Shown here piece after piece: positions 39,555 to 49,326 of a DNA stretch of 64,000 nt (position 1 is the first letter of the stretch; the number at the start of each line of letters is the position of its first letter). The position numbers were made by a program, and so were the translations under genes. This DNA comes from Odontesthes bonariensis (taxonomy: Eukaryota; Chordata; Actinopteri; Atheriniformes; Atherinopsidae): assembly GCF_027942865.1 (NCBI RefSeq), contig NC_134522.1, positions 36,989,649-37,053,648 on the forward strand. Direction: 5' to 3'. The notes below the pieces were generated by a model that did not search any database, had not been told where the DNA came from, and saw only the letters and a list, made by a program, of their open reading frames with translations.

Positions 39555-39727
39555 TTAAAGGAGAAGTTCTTTTTTTTTTTTAAACCTGGACCTTAAAATA
39601 CCTTCATCTACTCACCGATAACAGTTTGGTGAAAATTGGCATCCTTCGGCCCCATTTAGATCTGCGTATGTCCACCCGAAGGACGCCGACTTTCACCAAA
39701 CCGTTAACTGTTTCTCTTCTCCTTTAA
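39555..39727. mobile_element. TTAA-flanked MITE (165 bp)
   Basis: TTAA at 39555-39558 and 39724-39727 flank the inverted ends AGGAGAAG and CTTCTCCT. TTAA duplications occur in Kolobok and piggyBac elements; the AGG tip favours Kolobok-like. It has no coding content. Confidence 0.6.
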
Positions 39728-41449
39728 GAGCAGAGAGGTGACATCCAACCATAAGTGCTTTATAGCAGGTGTAAACAGGGCCTGAGTCACCAGTATCATT
39801 GTTCAATCAGTCCAAGCTTTACTGGCTTTAAGCTTTAGGTGTGTACACACAGTCTGACAGGACTTCTGATCTTTGTTCTGTTCCAGCTCAGCTGAACAAC
39901 CAGAGGTGTCCCAGGGACGACTGGAAACAGGGTAAATGTTGGAAAAGGTTTCAAGTCAGTTCATTATCACTGGGCCACCAATAAGTGCACAGATGTGGCC
40001 CCTTAAAAATGATAAAACAGAAGTTGTGACAGAAAGCTCAGGAGTTTAGCTTTCTCATGTTTCCTCTGAGTCTGTATGAATAGAAGATGACCAACAACAG
40101 ATAAAAACTTTCATGGCAGGAAATTCTCACCGTATATACATGACAGCGTGTCCATTTTCTAAATATAACAATGTCTTTAACTGTGAAAATCTCAAACAGC
40201 ATCTATATCAAATATTACTTTTATAAGACAATAATCCTGCTACAGTCATTATTAATTAACCTGATCACTTTCATGCTGTTTCTGATTCATTTTAAGTTAC
40301 AGCAATTTGACAGTAATCAGTGGAAAAAGCTGGTTTGTCATTTTCCACAAAGACAGAATAACAGAAATGTTTCATTGTGACCAGCCAACAAAAGCCTGAG
40401 TATTCCCAGTATCACAAAGAAATCCAGAAACAGCTCTGCTTTGTGCTGCTGCTCTCCGTCTCATCAGATATCTGTGCATGAACTCGTCTGTTCCCAGGCC
40501 TATTTAAGCAGACCTCAGGGGGGAGCAGGGACACAATCATGTGAGGGGCAACAGAAGCTTGATGCACATACCAAAACAGAACATGCATGTTAGGAAGGGT
40601 TGGACAAATATTTTGTTTTAAGTCGCTTTCTTTGTGCTTTTTATCCTATTCTAAGTATTCAAAATGTCCTTTACAGCAAGAAAAGACAAGGTCCTCGCTG
40701 CAACTTACAGGCTGAAAATGAAAAAGGGTTGTTCTGAAGATTGGGAGGCGCAACAATCAATGTTTACAGTGCGATTTACTCCCGAGCATATAACCATCTG
40801 ACAGCATGTGAGACTACACCGGTGGTGATGCTTTCCTTTCAGAAGGGAGCGGACACAGAATTCATAAGAAAAGCCATCTATTTGGATGGCTGACGGAGAC
40901 TGCTCAGTTTGTCACTGACAGCCAGCCTGGGATCATCCCCGTCCTGATACTGAACCACCTCACAGGGCAGAAAAGGAGAAGCTGAAGTTGCACTGAAAGG
41001 ACATGTGAGGTGCTGAGCTTCGGTTTAAATGTCATGTTTCCTGTTGGTTAGAACAGAAAGAAGGCAGATATCTCCTCAGCTGCGTGAAGAAGGCAGAGAA
41101 ATGGTCAGGTATACTTTAGCTGTGATGATGCACCACACAGATATTTAACAGCCATCTTCAGAGGCTGCAGGAGGCCCATTATCACACCTGAGGATGGGTG
41201 CTGCTGCCTCAGGGGCCATACTGCTCAGCTGTGCTCTGTCCCTGACTGTTCTCACAGCCTCAGGCCTTTCTTCAATACAGGCCCGAGTTCAACGGGTTCT
41301 CTGAGAAGGGAACCAGAGGTGAGCACCGAGGCCAGCCTTCACCCAGCCTTCACCCAGGCCAGCCTTCACCGAGGCCAGCCTTCACTGTTCAGCACGCCAA
41401 TGATCGGCACAGCAACGACTTCAGTGGCTTTATCCAAACTCACAGAGAA
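39728..41449. other. Unassigned sequence, possibly lrrc57 leader intron
   Basis: No conserved protein or repeat was recognised. A short imperfect tandem of CCAGCCTTCACC(C/G)AGG occurs at about 41336-41386. Confidence 0.3.
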
Positions 41450-41820
41450 AGTTACAGAGTAATCTGGAGCTGCGTTAGCTAGGCTAGCTTGCTAACAGCT
41501 ACAGTAGCAAAGCCTACCGGAAGTGAGTCTGTTTAGTTTTACTTACGTCAGGGCGGACGCACGTTGAGCCTCGGAGCCAGACCTTTAACAGTGAACTCTG
41601 GTGAAGAAAGTCTTTTCAAATTTATTAAATGAAACAGAAATGACTTGTAGCGGCAGAGGGCGTCGCTGATACTCTGGTTGAGCCTTACTTGTTCTGACGT
41701 CATGGTAACGCAGACGAGGATAATCTCACGAGATCGAGGCGCTGCAGCTGTTCGCCTGGCCAGCGGCAGGTGGCGACAAAGAGATCCCACTTCCGGTTAC
41801 AGCTGATTCAATTTAAGAAA
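41450..41820 (-). promoter_or_regulatory. Candidate lrrc57 promoter and 5' leader exon
   Basis: G/C-rich segment with ETS-like motifs ACCGGAAGTG (about 41516) and CACTTCCGG (about 41788), a TCTCACGAGA element (about 41724), and a good minus-strand donor GAC|GTAAGT (exon edge 41547). These are usual for TATA-less housekeeping promoters. The assignment to lrrc57 rests on strand and position (about 2.5 kb 5' of its ATG); no transcript evidence is available here. Confidence 0.45.
41548..41703 (-). CDS. Possible upstream ORF in the lrrc57 leader (51 aa)
   Basis: An ATG at 41701-41703 (minus) opens 51 codons, MTSEQVRLNQ to RLNVRPP. Its TGA ends one base before the GTAAGT donor. A longer in-frame ATG lies at 41790. 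The sequence is protein-like (QSISDALCRYKSFLFHL), but no family is recognised. It could be a regulatory uORF, a small unrelated gene, or chance. Confidence 0.3.
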   Translation of the reverse strand: MTSEQVRLNQSISDALCRYKSFLFHLINLKRLSSPEFTVKGLAPRLNVRPP

Positions 41821-43058
41821 ACATGTTTAGCCCATACACCAGTTTTATCACATTATGTTGTTGCTTTAATTCCATTTTACATCGGTTCTTATATGTGAAT
41901 CACAACAGTTTCACACAAAGCTTGCCAGAAGTGTTTGTGTTAAATACTGTATTAACAGAATACAGCTTTAAAATCAGGTAAAAGAAAACCAAGCAAACTT
42001 TCAAGTTTCCATAAAACGTCATATTGTTGAGCCGACATCTAAACCAATTAGGTGTTAGATCCACTTAGAGCCAGATGTCCATTGTCCACTGAGGTTGTGC
42101 TCACCAACTTTATCACATTATTCTAGCCTTTCAGGATGAAATTCTCAGAAAAACTGAGAATCCAGAGCACTCAAAAGCTCACATTAGAGAAATGAAAGTT
42201 CTCAGTGTCAAAGGACACTAAATTAAAATAAAAAAAAAACAGATCCTAGAAACACTTGTAGCAATAAGGTCAAACACTGTTGTTAGAGCAAAATATCCAT
42301 CCTAATAGAGACTTTAGAATGCTTTGTGACAGGTGTGCCCCAGAGTCATCAATCCTCTGAAATTACTCAAAGTTTGATCTTTGTTCCTTAAATTGTCTTA
42401 AGACACGGAAGAATGTCTTAGGAACATCCTGTCTAGAACATTCTGTTTGCCCAGTCTTACTCATAATCACCCATCTATTTAGAATATTTTCAAGTTGAAA
42501 TAAATTAGATGTTTTTTCCTCTGTCCTGCAATATCATCACAAAGCATGACATATTTTATTTCACTAATAATACCCAGTTCTACTAATGTTTGAAGAAATC
42601 ATTGTAAATACATTACTGAATTTATCATTTCTTGTACTCTTATTATAATCTTGAAGTGTGAGCAGAGTGGAACAGAATGTCATACTTCTTCAGGTGTTCT
42701 CACCACAACAGAGATACATACTGTAGTTTCAAATATCACAAAATGTCCTCGACCAATGAAATGCATGCATGTTGTCCAGCTTCATGACTTGGGATGACTA
42801 CGTGTACTTTCATGTTACTACTCTCTGTTTGTATCACTGTATAAAAGCGTTGGGACTTGGCTCAAGATCAAGGTCAAATGTATTCATGTAGCACGTTTAA
42901 AAACAACCAATGTTGTTTACAGGTAAACATACAATAATGCACATCAAAAAAAATGGAAATGTAATGACAAGATGTCTGAAGCTCATTTCGACTCGAAGTC
43001 CAGTGAAAAATGGGTTTTCAGCTGAGTTTTAAATGCAGTAACTGTTTAAGCTCAGAAA
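41821..43058. other. Unassigned; older interspersed repeat at the right end
   Basis: 41821-42850 shows nothing recognisable. From about 42870, TTCATGTAGCACGTTTAAAAACAACCAA-like sequence resembles the start of a common fish interspersed repeat whose other half appears at 44505-44700, split by the Penelope-like element. A CTGTATAAAAGCG TATA-like box is at about 42837. Confidence 0.3.
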
Positions 43059-43139
43059 AGAAATAAGTCCCAGGCACTCAAAAGTAGAACAGGAAGAAGG
43101 TATAAATTAAAAAGCCTTTAATGACTTTGGCTAATCATA

Positions 43140-43190
43140 ATAAAATACCAACATGTTTCAACCACCACCGTGGTCTTCATCAGGGCAAAG
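43140..43190 (-). ncRNA. Candidate hammerhead ribozyme core in the Penelope-like tail
   Basis: On the minus strand CTGATGA (complement of 43177-43183) is followed by ACCAC-GGTG-GTGGT, able to form stem II, and then GAAAC (43155-43159). This is the conserved hammerhead core order, and hammerheads are known in Penelope-like elements. I could not pair stem I convincingly or place the cleavage triplet, so activity is uncertain. Confidence 0.5.
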
Positions 43191-43480
43191 CAGAAGTCAA
43201 AGAATGAACAACGGTTAAAACAGTTTAACCCCACACCTGGATCAGGTGTATAATTAGTGTGCCACCAATAACAATTGGGAGAGTAAGGCGCACCTATCAT
43301 AGAGGAGGGAGGGGGGGGGGGGCATAGATCACAATACAATAATTGTTGTCAAAGTTACAGCATGACAAAAACAATAAACCCCTTAGATAGCCTATACAAA
43401 ATAGCAAATGGGCAGATAATGACATCAAAACAACATACAGACAAAATATCATAAAAAACATTTAAACTCGATATCTTCAT

Positions 43481-44500
43481 TCAGGCCTGGATACCTAAGC
43501 GCATTAACTGGTGGATCCAAAACGTCTCACGTTGGTAGAGCCTGCGGATCCGGTCACCGCCTCTATCTAAAGGCCTGATGTGCTCCAAAGCCTCAATTTT
43601 TAGCAAGGAGTCGTTCTTATTGTGCGCTTGTAGGAAATGTTGGGCCATCTGGTAGTCAGCATTAACAGTGCGTATCGCATATTTATGCTCAGCAAGTCGA
43701 TCACGTAGGCGTCTGTTAGTGCGTCCTACATAGAACACACCTGGGCACGGACAGGACAGACGATAAATTACAAACGTGGTGTTACAATTTATAAAATCTT
43801 TTATTTTATATTCCTTGTTGGTTTTGAAATCAGTAAGTGCTTTTGAAGGAATAAGATGAGCACAATGAGGGCAATTATAACAACGGTAGACTCCCACCGG
43901 TCTCTTGAGCCAACTCTCCTTTTTCTCAGGAGGAAGATGGGTGTGTACGAGTCTGTCGCGCAGTGTCGGAGCACTTTTGTAGGAGACTAACGGGGGTTCA
44001 GGAAAGATCTGTTGCAGATCAGGGTCCGAGTTAATAATGGCCCAATTATTCCTGATGATCCGTGTAACCTGTTTGGCCTCTGAGCTGTATTGTGTAACAA
44101 AAAAGGGGCGAGATAGTTTATTTCTATTAAGGCTCTTTTTAATCAGAGTGTCTGAGCGCTTCAGAGCCTGCGCTCTTAACCGGGCTTGCGCCACCGTATC
44201 AGGCTTGTAGGCTCTCTTCCTGAAGCGGTCAGTCATGTCATTGGCCTGTCTTTCAAACTCCGCCTCATTGCAGATGCGGCGTAAGCGCTGGAACTGACCA
44301 AAAGGGATGTTGTCGATAAGGTGCTGTGGGTGAAAGGAATCGGCTCTAAGAATGGTGTTGCGAGATGTCTTTTTCCTAAAGATGGTGGTGTGCAGATTAC
44401 CTTCTTGGTCAAACTGTTTAAGCTGTTCTTTTTTGTAGAGGTAAGTTGTTCCAGAGTGGACCTTTATTTCTGAGTCTGGACCTGGGAACTGCCAGCCCAT
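43481..44500 (-). pseudogene. Penelope-like ORF: RT C-terminal region and GIY-YIG endonuclease (339 aa, truncated)
   Basis: Residues about 50-110 are the post-RT region (DSFHPQHLIDNIPFGQFQRL, RRICNEAEFERQANDM). A cysteine cluster, CYNCPHCAHL, precedes the nuclease. Residues about 250-335 are GIY-YIG: VIYRLSCPCPGVFYVGRTNR, the catalytic Arg in RRLRDRLAEHK, and a late Glu in YQRETFWIHQL. Family enzymes nick target DNA to prime reverse transcription. The frame is intact, but all RT catalytic motifs are missing upstream. The initial MGWQFPGPDS is probably not the true start. Confidence 0.88.
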
Positions 44501-44504
44501 TTAA

Positions 44505-44838
44505 AACCTTAAAAACTAGCAATAAAATATTAAATGTATTCCATTTCTATTCTAAAATGGACAGGAAGCTAGTAGAGTGATGCTAAAAGTGGGATAATAT
44601 GCTCATGTTTTCTGGTTCCAGTTAAAAGATGAGAGGCAGTACTTTTCTCCAACTGAAGCCAACAAAGAGATGATTGATCCAAACCAACATACAAGGAATT
44701 AAAATAATTCAGAATAATTCAGTTGTATTGTTATAAAAGCATGTATAACTTTTTGGAAATCGTCATAAGATAATAGGGCTTCACTTTGGCCAACAGTCAT
44801 AACTGGAATAAGCTGTTTTGACAAGACAACTGATCTGT
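44505..44838. repeat. Old interspersed repeat fragment, family unassigned
   Basis: 44505-44640 (ACTAGCAATAAAATATTAAATG, GACAGGAAGCTAGTAGAGTG) resembles the body of a common fish repeat and pairs in order with the fragment left of the Penelope-like element. The rest is unassigned. Confidence 0.35.
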
Positions 44839-44922
44839 TTATCCATCCATCCACCCACCCACCCAACCACCCATCCATCCATCCATCCATCCATCCATCC
44901 ATCCATCCATCCATCATTTATC
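44839..44922. repeat. (ATCC)n microsatellite
   Basis: About 20 ATCC units with CACC and AACC interruptions. Confidence 0.95.
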
Positions 44923-44932
44923 ATCCATTTAT

Positions 44933-46590
44933 ATGAGGTCGGGTCACTGGGGCAACGGGCTCAGTACAGACACTCAGACATCGAGATTTCATGTTAGCAT
45001 TAATGAAGCAACTCCCTCTGACTGTTTAAATGTTCACGTTCCTGGAACCACAGGCAGAGGAGGAGTGGCAGCTATTTTCAGATCAGGGTTACTCATCAGT
45101 CCCAGACCCAAGATTAGTTTGAGCTCTTTTGAATCTCTGATTCTCAGTTTTTCCCACGCAAAGTGGAAATCCCAGAAACCTCTTGTGTTTGTTGTTGTGT
45201 ATCGTCCACCTGGCCCTTATTCTGAGTTTCTGTCTGAATTCTCAGAGTTTTTATCCCAGTTAGTGCTGAGTACAGATAAAGTCATTGTAGTGGGTGACTT
45301 TAATATTCATGTAGATGTTGAAAATGACTGCCTGAATATGAACTTTAATTCTATATTAGACTCTATTGGATTTTCTCAGAGTGTTCACAGACCGACTCAC
45401 TGCCTTAATCACACCCTTGATCTTGTTCTGACTTATGGCATTGAGAGTGAACAGTTAACAGTGTTCCCTCATAACCCTGTCTTATCTGACCATTTTCTGA
45501 TAACCTTTGAGTTTACATTACTTGACTATACAGTTTCTGAGAAGAAATTTACGTATAGAAGGTGTCTATCAGAGGAGGCTGTAACCAGATTTAAAGAATT
45601 AATTCCATCATCCTTTTCTTCACTGCCATGTGCAGATATGACAGAGGACGACTACATAAACTTTACTCCAGCAGCACTTGACTCTCTTGTTGACAGCACT
45701 ATAGTTTCAATGCGTACAGCACTGGACAATGTTTCCCTTCTGAAAAGGAAGGTAATCAGCCAGAAGAGGTTGGCTCCTTGGTATAATTCACAGCTGCGTG
45801 CTTTAAAGCAAACTGCAAGAAAGCTGGAGAGACAGTGGCGTTCCTCTAATTTAGAAGAGTCTCAGTTAGTCTGGAAAGATAGTTTAACAATGTATAAGAA
45901 AGCCCTTCGTAAAGCTAGAACTGCTTATTATTCATCATTGATAGATGAGAATAAGAATAATCCCAGGTTTCTTTTCAGCACTGTAGCCAGTCTGACTAAG
46001 AGTCCGAGCTCTGCTGAGCCAGTTATTCCTTTAACTCTCAGCAGTGATGATTTCATGAGCTTCTTTATTAATAAAATTGTTTCTATCAGAGAGAAGATTG
46101 ATGGAGTCCTTCCCACTATTATCAGTGATGTATCATCAAGTACAGCAGCTTTAGAAGTATCTTTAGAACCTGATTTGTATTTAGACGGCTTCTGCCCAGT
46201 TGATCTCTCTGAACTAACAACAGCAATAGTCTCTTCTAAACCATCAACTTGTGTTTTAGACCCAATCCCAACCAGACTGTTCAAGGAGGTTTTCCCATTA
46301 ATTGACACTTCCATATTGGATTTGATCAATCTGTCTTTGTTGACAGGATATGTACCTCAGACTTTTAAGGTTGCTGTAATTAAACCTTTACTTAAAAAAC
46401 GTACTCTTGATTCAGAAGTGTTGGCTCATTATAGACCTATATCCAATCTCCCTTTTATGTCTAAAGTTCTTGAAAAAATAGTTGCAGCTCAGCTTTGTGA
46501 TCATTTACACAGAAATAATCTGTTTGAAGAGTTTCAGTCAGGATTCAGAGTGCATCATAGCACAGAAACAGCACTGCTGAAAGTTACCAA
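44933..46590 (+). pseudogene. L2-like LINE: endonuclease and N-terminal RT
   Basis: The endonuclease lacks its first strands. Visible motifs are GRGGVAAIFRSGL, FVVVYRPPGPYSEFL, VIVVGDFNIHVD, HTLDLVLTYG and VLSDHFLITFEF. RT starts with VAVIKPLLKKRTLD, AHYRPISNLPFMSKVLEKIV and FQSGFRVHHSTETALLKVTND. At about 46590 the frame shifts to the next ORF because some ten codons are missing between the STETAL block and RT motif A. Confidence 0.88.
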
Positions 46591-47724
46591 TGATCTGTGC
46601 TTGTCCTGTTGGATCTCAGTGCTGCATTTGATACGGTCGATCACAGTATCTTATTACACAGACTTGAACATGTTATTGGGATTAAAGGAACTGCATTAGG
46701 CTGGTTTAAATCATATTTATCTGATAGATTTCAGTTTGTTCTTGTAAATGAAGAATCTTCCTCACACACCAGAGTAAGTCATGGAGTTCCCCAGGGTTCT
46801 GTGCTTGGACCGATTCTTTTTACTTTATACATGCTTCCATTAGGTAACATTATTAGACAGCATGGCATAAATTTCCATTGCTATGCTGATGATACTCAGC
46901 TGTACTTATCTATAAAACCAGATGAACCCAATAGGTTGGTCAGACTACAAGCATGTCTTAAAGACATAAAGACCTGGATGACTCAGAACTGTCTGCTGCT
47001 AAATTCAGACAAAACTGAAGTCGTTATCTTTGGACCTGAGCGTTTCAGGGAGAAATTGTCTAGCTATATAGTTACTCTAGATGGTATTTCCTTGGCTTCT
47101 AGTTCTACAGTGAGGAACCTTGGAGTTATTTTTGACCAGAACTTATCATTTGACTCGCATATAAAACAGGTTTCTAGGACTGCCTTCTTTCATCTTCGTA
47201 ATATTGTTAAAATCAGGAACATCTTGTCTCAGAGTGATGCAGAAAAACTAATTCATGCATTTGTTACTTCAAGATTGGACTACTGTAATTCTTTATTATT
47301 GGGCTGTCCCACATATTCTCTGAAAAGCCTTCAGTTGATCCAAAATGCTGCAGCCAGAGTTCTGATGAGAACTAACAGTAGAGATCATATTTCTCCAGTT
47401 TTAGCTTCTCTTCATTGGCTCCCTGTTGAATTCAGAATAGAATTTAAGATTCTTCTCCTTACATATAAAACTCTTAATGACCGAGCTCCATCATATCTTA
47501 AAGATCTCATTGTAAGATATTTTCCTAACAGAGCACTTCGTTCCCAAACTGCAGGTTTACTTGAGGTTCCCAGAGTTTCTAAAAGTAGAATGGGAGGCAG
47601 AGCCTTCAGTTATCAGGCCCCTCAATTGTGGAATAAGCTGCCAGTAAATGTCCGGGAAGCAGACACCCTTTCCACTTTTAAGACCAGGCTTAAAACTTTC
47701 CTTTTTTATAAAGCTTATAGTTAG
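46591..47724 (+). pseudogene. L2-like LINE: RT palm, thumb and C-terminus
   Basis: Motif A is LVLLDLSAAFDTVDH, motif B HGVPQGSVLGPILFTLYM and motif C FHCYADDTQLYL. Then come KTEVVIFGPE, STVRNLGVIFDQNLSFD, HAFVTSRLDYCNSLLLG, LASLHWLPVEFRIEFKIL and the end TFKTRLKTFLFYKAYS. The downstream part is complete. Only the upstream frameshift and deletion and the truncated endonuclease disable the element. Confidence 0.9.
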
Positions 47725-48269
47725 GTCTGTTGAATCTTATAGTGTGTCTGCTAGTGTGTCTTGTTCTGCCTCCACCTCTGGCACCCTCTATACTTTCATT
47801 ACCCCCTACCCGAACCAGGGTTTGAATCCCATTCCCGCTTATCTTACCTCTTTTATTTCTCCCCCTACCCGAACCAGGGTTTGCATCCCCACCCCGCTAT
47901 GACTGGTGTGCAGTTGGTGAGAGGCTGAGGTAGCTTGTGGCTGTAAAAAGATGGTTGTTGTGGTGTGAGGAGCAGATCTATATAGGGAGTATAGGGAATT
48001 ACTCACTGAGTCTGGTCCTTTACTTTATTTTATTATTTATTTTTTTTCGTTAGCACAAGTTTCTTGTGTTTACCTTGAATAGGGATGGCTCATGTGATCC
48101 TGAAACATCCCATAGTTAAGCTGCTATAGGCCTAGACTGCTGGGGGGCCTCATCTGACACACCTTTCCTCACTCTACTCTCTTTACGTATATGTGATATT
48201 ATTGTGGTCATTAACTCGTGTTTCCCTGTTCCAACAGATATCCTTTGAATGGTGTTACAGTGCCGCCGT

Positions 48270-48330
48270 CGCGGTGGCCCCCTGCCCCCCTCCCCACCCC
48301 CCCCCACCCCTTCCCCCCCCCCCCTTTCTG
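48270..48330. repeat. C-rich low-complexity tract
   Basis: CCCCACCCCCCCCCACCCC and similar, inside the L2-like 3' UTR. Confidence 0.9.
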
Positions 48331-48688
48331 TCTTCTCAAACCCCAGCTGGTCGAGGCGGATGGCCACCCTTCCTGGTTCTGGTTCTGCCAGAGGTTTCTT
48401 CCTGTTAAAAGGGAGTCGTTTCTCTCCACAGTCGCCTCAGGCACGCTCAGGCCGGGAGATTGGACCGAAAAACAAAAAGTTTTCAGTGCAATCTGTTGGT
48501 TTTCTTAGCTAGGAAATTGTTTTTGAATTGGCTCTATATGAACGAATTGGATTATTTTATGAATTATGATTATTATTAATTAATTGAATTCCAATTGGCT
48601 TGAATTGGACTTACTATCTAAGTGCCTTGAGATGACATTTGTTGTATTTGGCGCTATATAAATAAAAATGAATTGAATTGAATTGAAT

Positions 48689-48785
48689 TTCCTCCTCTTC
48701 ACAACGATGCCTTGAGATCCTGTCCATGAAAATTACAAACAGGATCGGAATCAACGAGCAGCCCTGGTGGAGTCCAGCACGCACT
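48689..48785 (-). pseudogene. Rex3/RTE-type RT fragment
   Basis: The minus strand encodes HQGCSLIPILFVIFMDRISR, the RT motif B region typical of RTE/Rex3 LINEs. Only about 95 bp are present. Confidence 0.6.
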
Positions 48786-48928
48786 GTAAACGATTAAGAA
48801 CAGAATTTTAGGAACACCCTTTAAAATAAAACGAAGATCTTCAAAAGAAGTGAAATCGCCAAATGAGATCTGTTTACACTAAAGATAGCCTACATTCCAA
48901 TGTAAAGAGATCTCATACCTTATATAGG

Positions 48929-49016
48929 CAGCCACTCAAACAAGTTGAGGTAGTGAGGTTTTTAGGGGTTTGGATGGATTGCAAACTGACTTTCAGGGAT
49001 CATATTGAGAGAGTTG
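48929..49016 (+). pseudogene. LINE RT C-terminal relic, part 1 (split by two insertions)
   Basis: Encodes QVEVVRFLGVWMDCKLTFRD (V/FLGV block after RT motif C). The same frame continues at 49159-49195 (KCKKAVNILRCL) and at 53800 after the L1. The family is jockey/I/R1-like; the exact clade is uncertain. Confidence 0.7.
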
Positions 49017-49158
49017 TCATTTTATGAATAATTATGATTACAATCAATTGAATTCCAATTGGCTTGAATTGGACTTTATTAGCCTATCTAAGTGCCTTGA
49101 GATGACATTTGTTGTATTTGGCGCTATATAAATAAAATTAATTGAATTGAATTGAATT
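49017..49158 (+). mobile_element. 5'-truncated L2-like LINE tail
   Basis: Nearly identical to 48550-48688: GAATTCCAATTGGCTTGAAT, GTGCCTTGAGATGACATTTG, GCGCTATATAAATAAA and the (TGAAT)n end. It is inserted in the LINE relic between HIERV and KCKKAV. Confidence 0.85.
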
Positions 49159-49326
49159 AAGTGTAAAAAAGCAGTTAATATACTTAGATGTCTAGTTTTT
49201 TTTTTTTTTTTTTAATTTTTTTTTTTTTAATTAAATAAAAAACAGACAAGTACAGAAACAAAGACAGATACAATAACTACACGCCAGGGGTTAGATAATG
49301 CAGACACAAACAAAGCAGACACACAT

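Larger units (their letters stand above)
43059..44500 (-). mobile_element. Penelope-like element, 5'-truncated
   Basis: It consists of a GIY-YIG-bearing ORF (43481-44500) followed, on the minus strand, by a roughly 400-bp tail with a CTGATGA...GAAAC hammerhead-like core. Such tails are typical of Penelope-like retroelements such as Neptune or Poseidon. The element interrupts an older repeat (flanks near 43050 and 44510). The RT domain is absent. Confidence 0.85.
44985..48688 (+). mobile_element. L2-like LINE, 5'-truncated
   Basis: EN (from mid-domain) and RT are followed by a roughly 960-bp 3' UTR ending AGTGCCTTGAGATGACA, TTTGGCGCTATATAAATAAA and a (TGAAT)n tail, the usual short-repeat tail of L2-type LINEs. 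A 5'-truncated copy of the same 3' end lies at 49017-49158. Confidence 0.88.
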
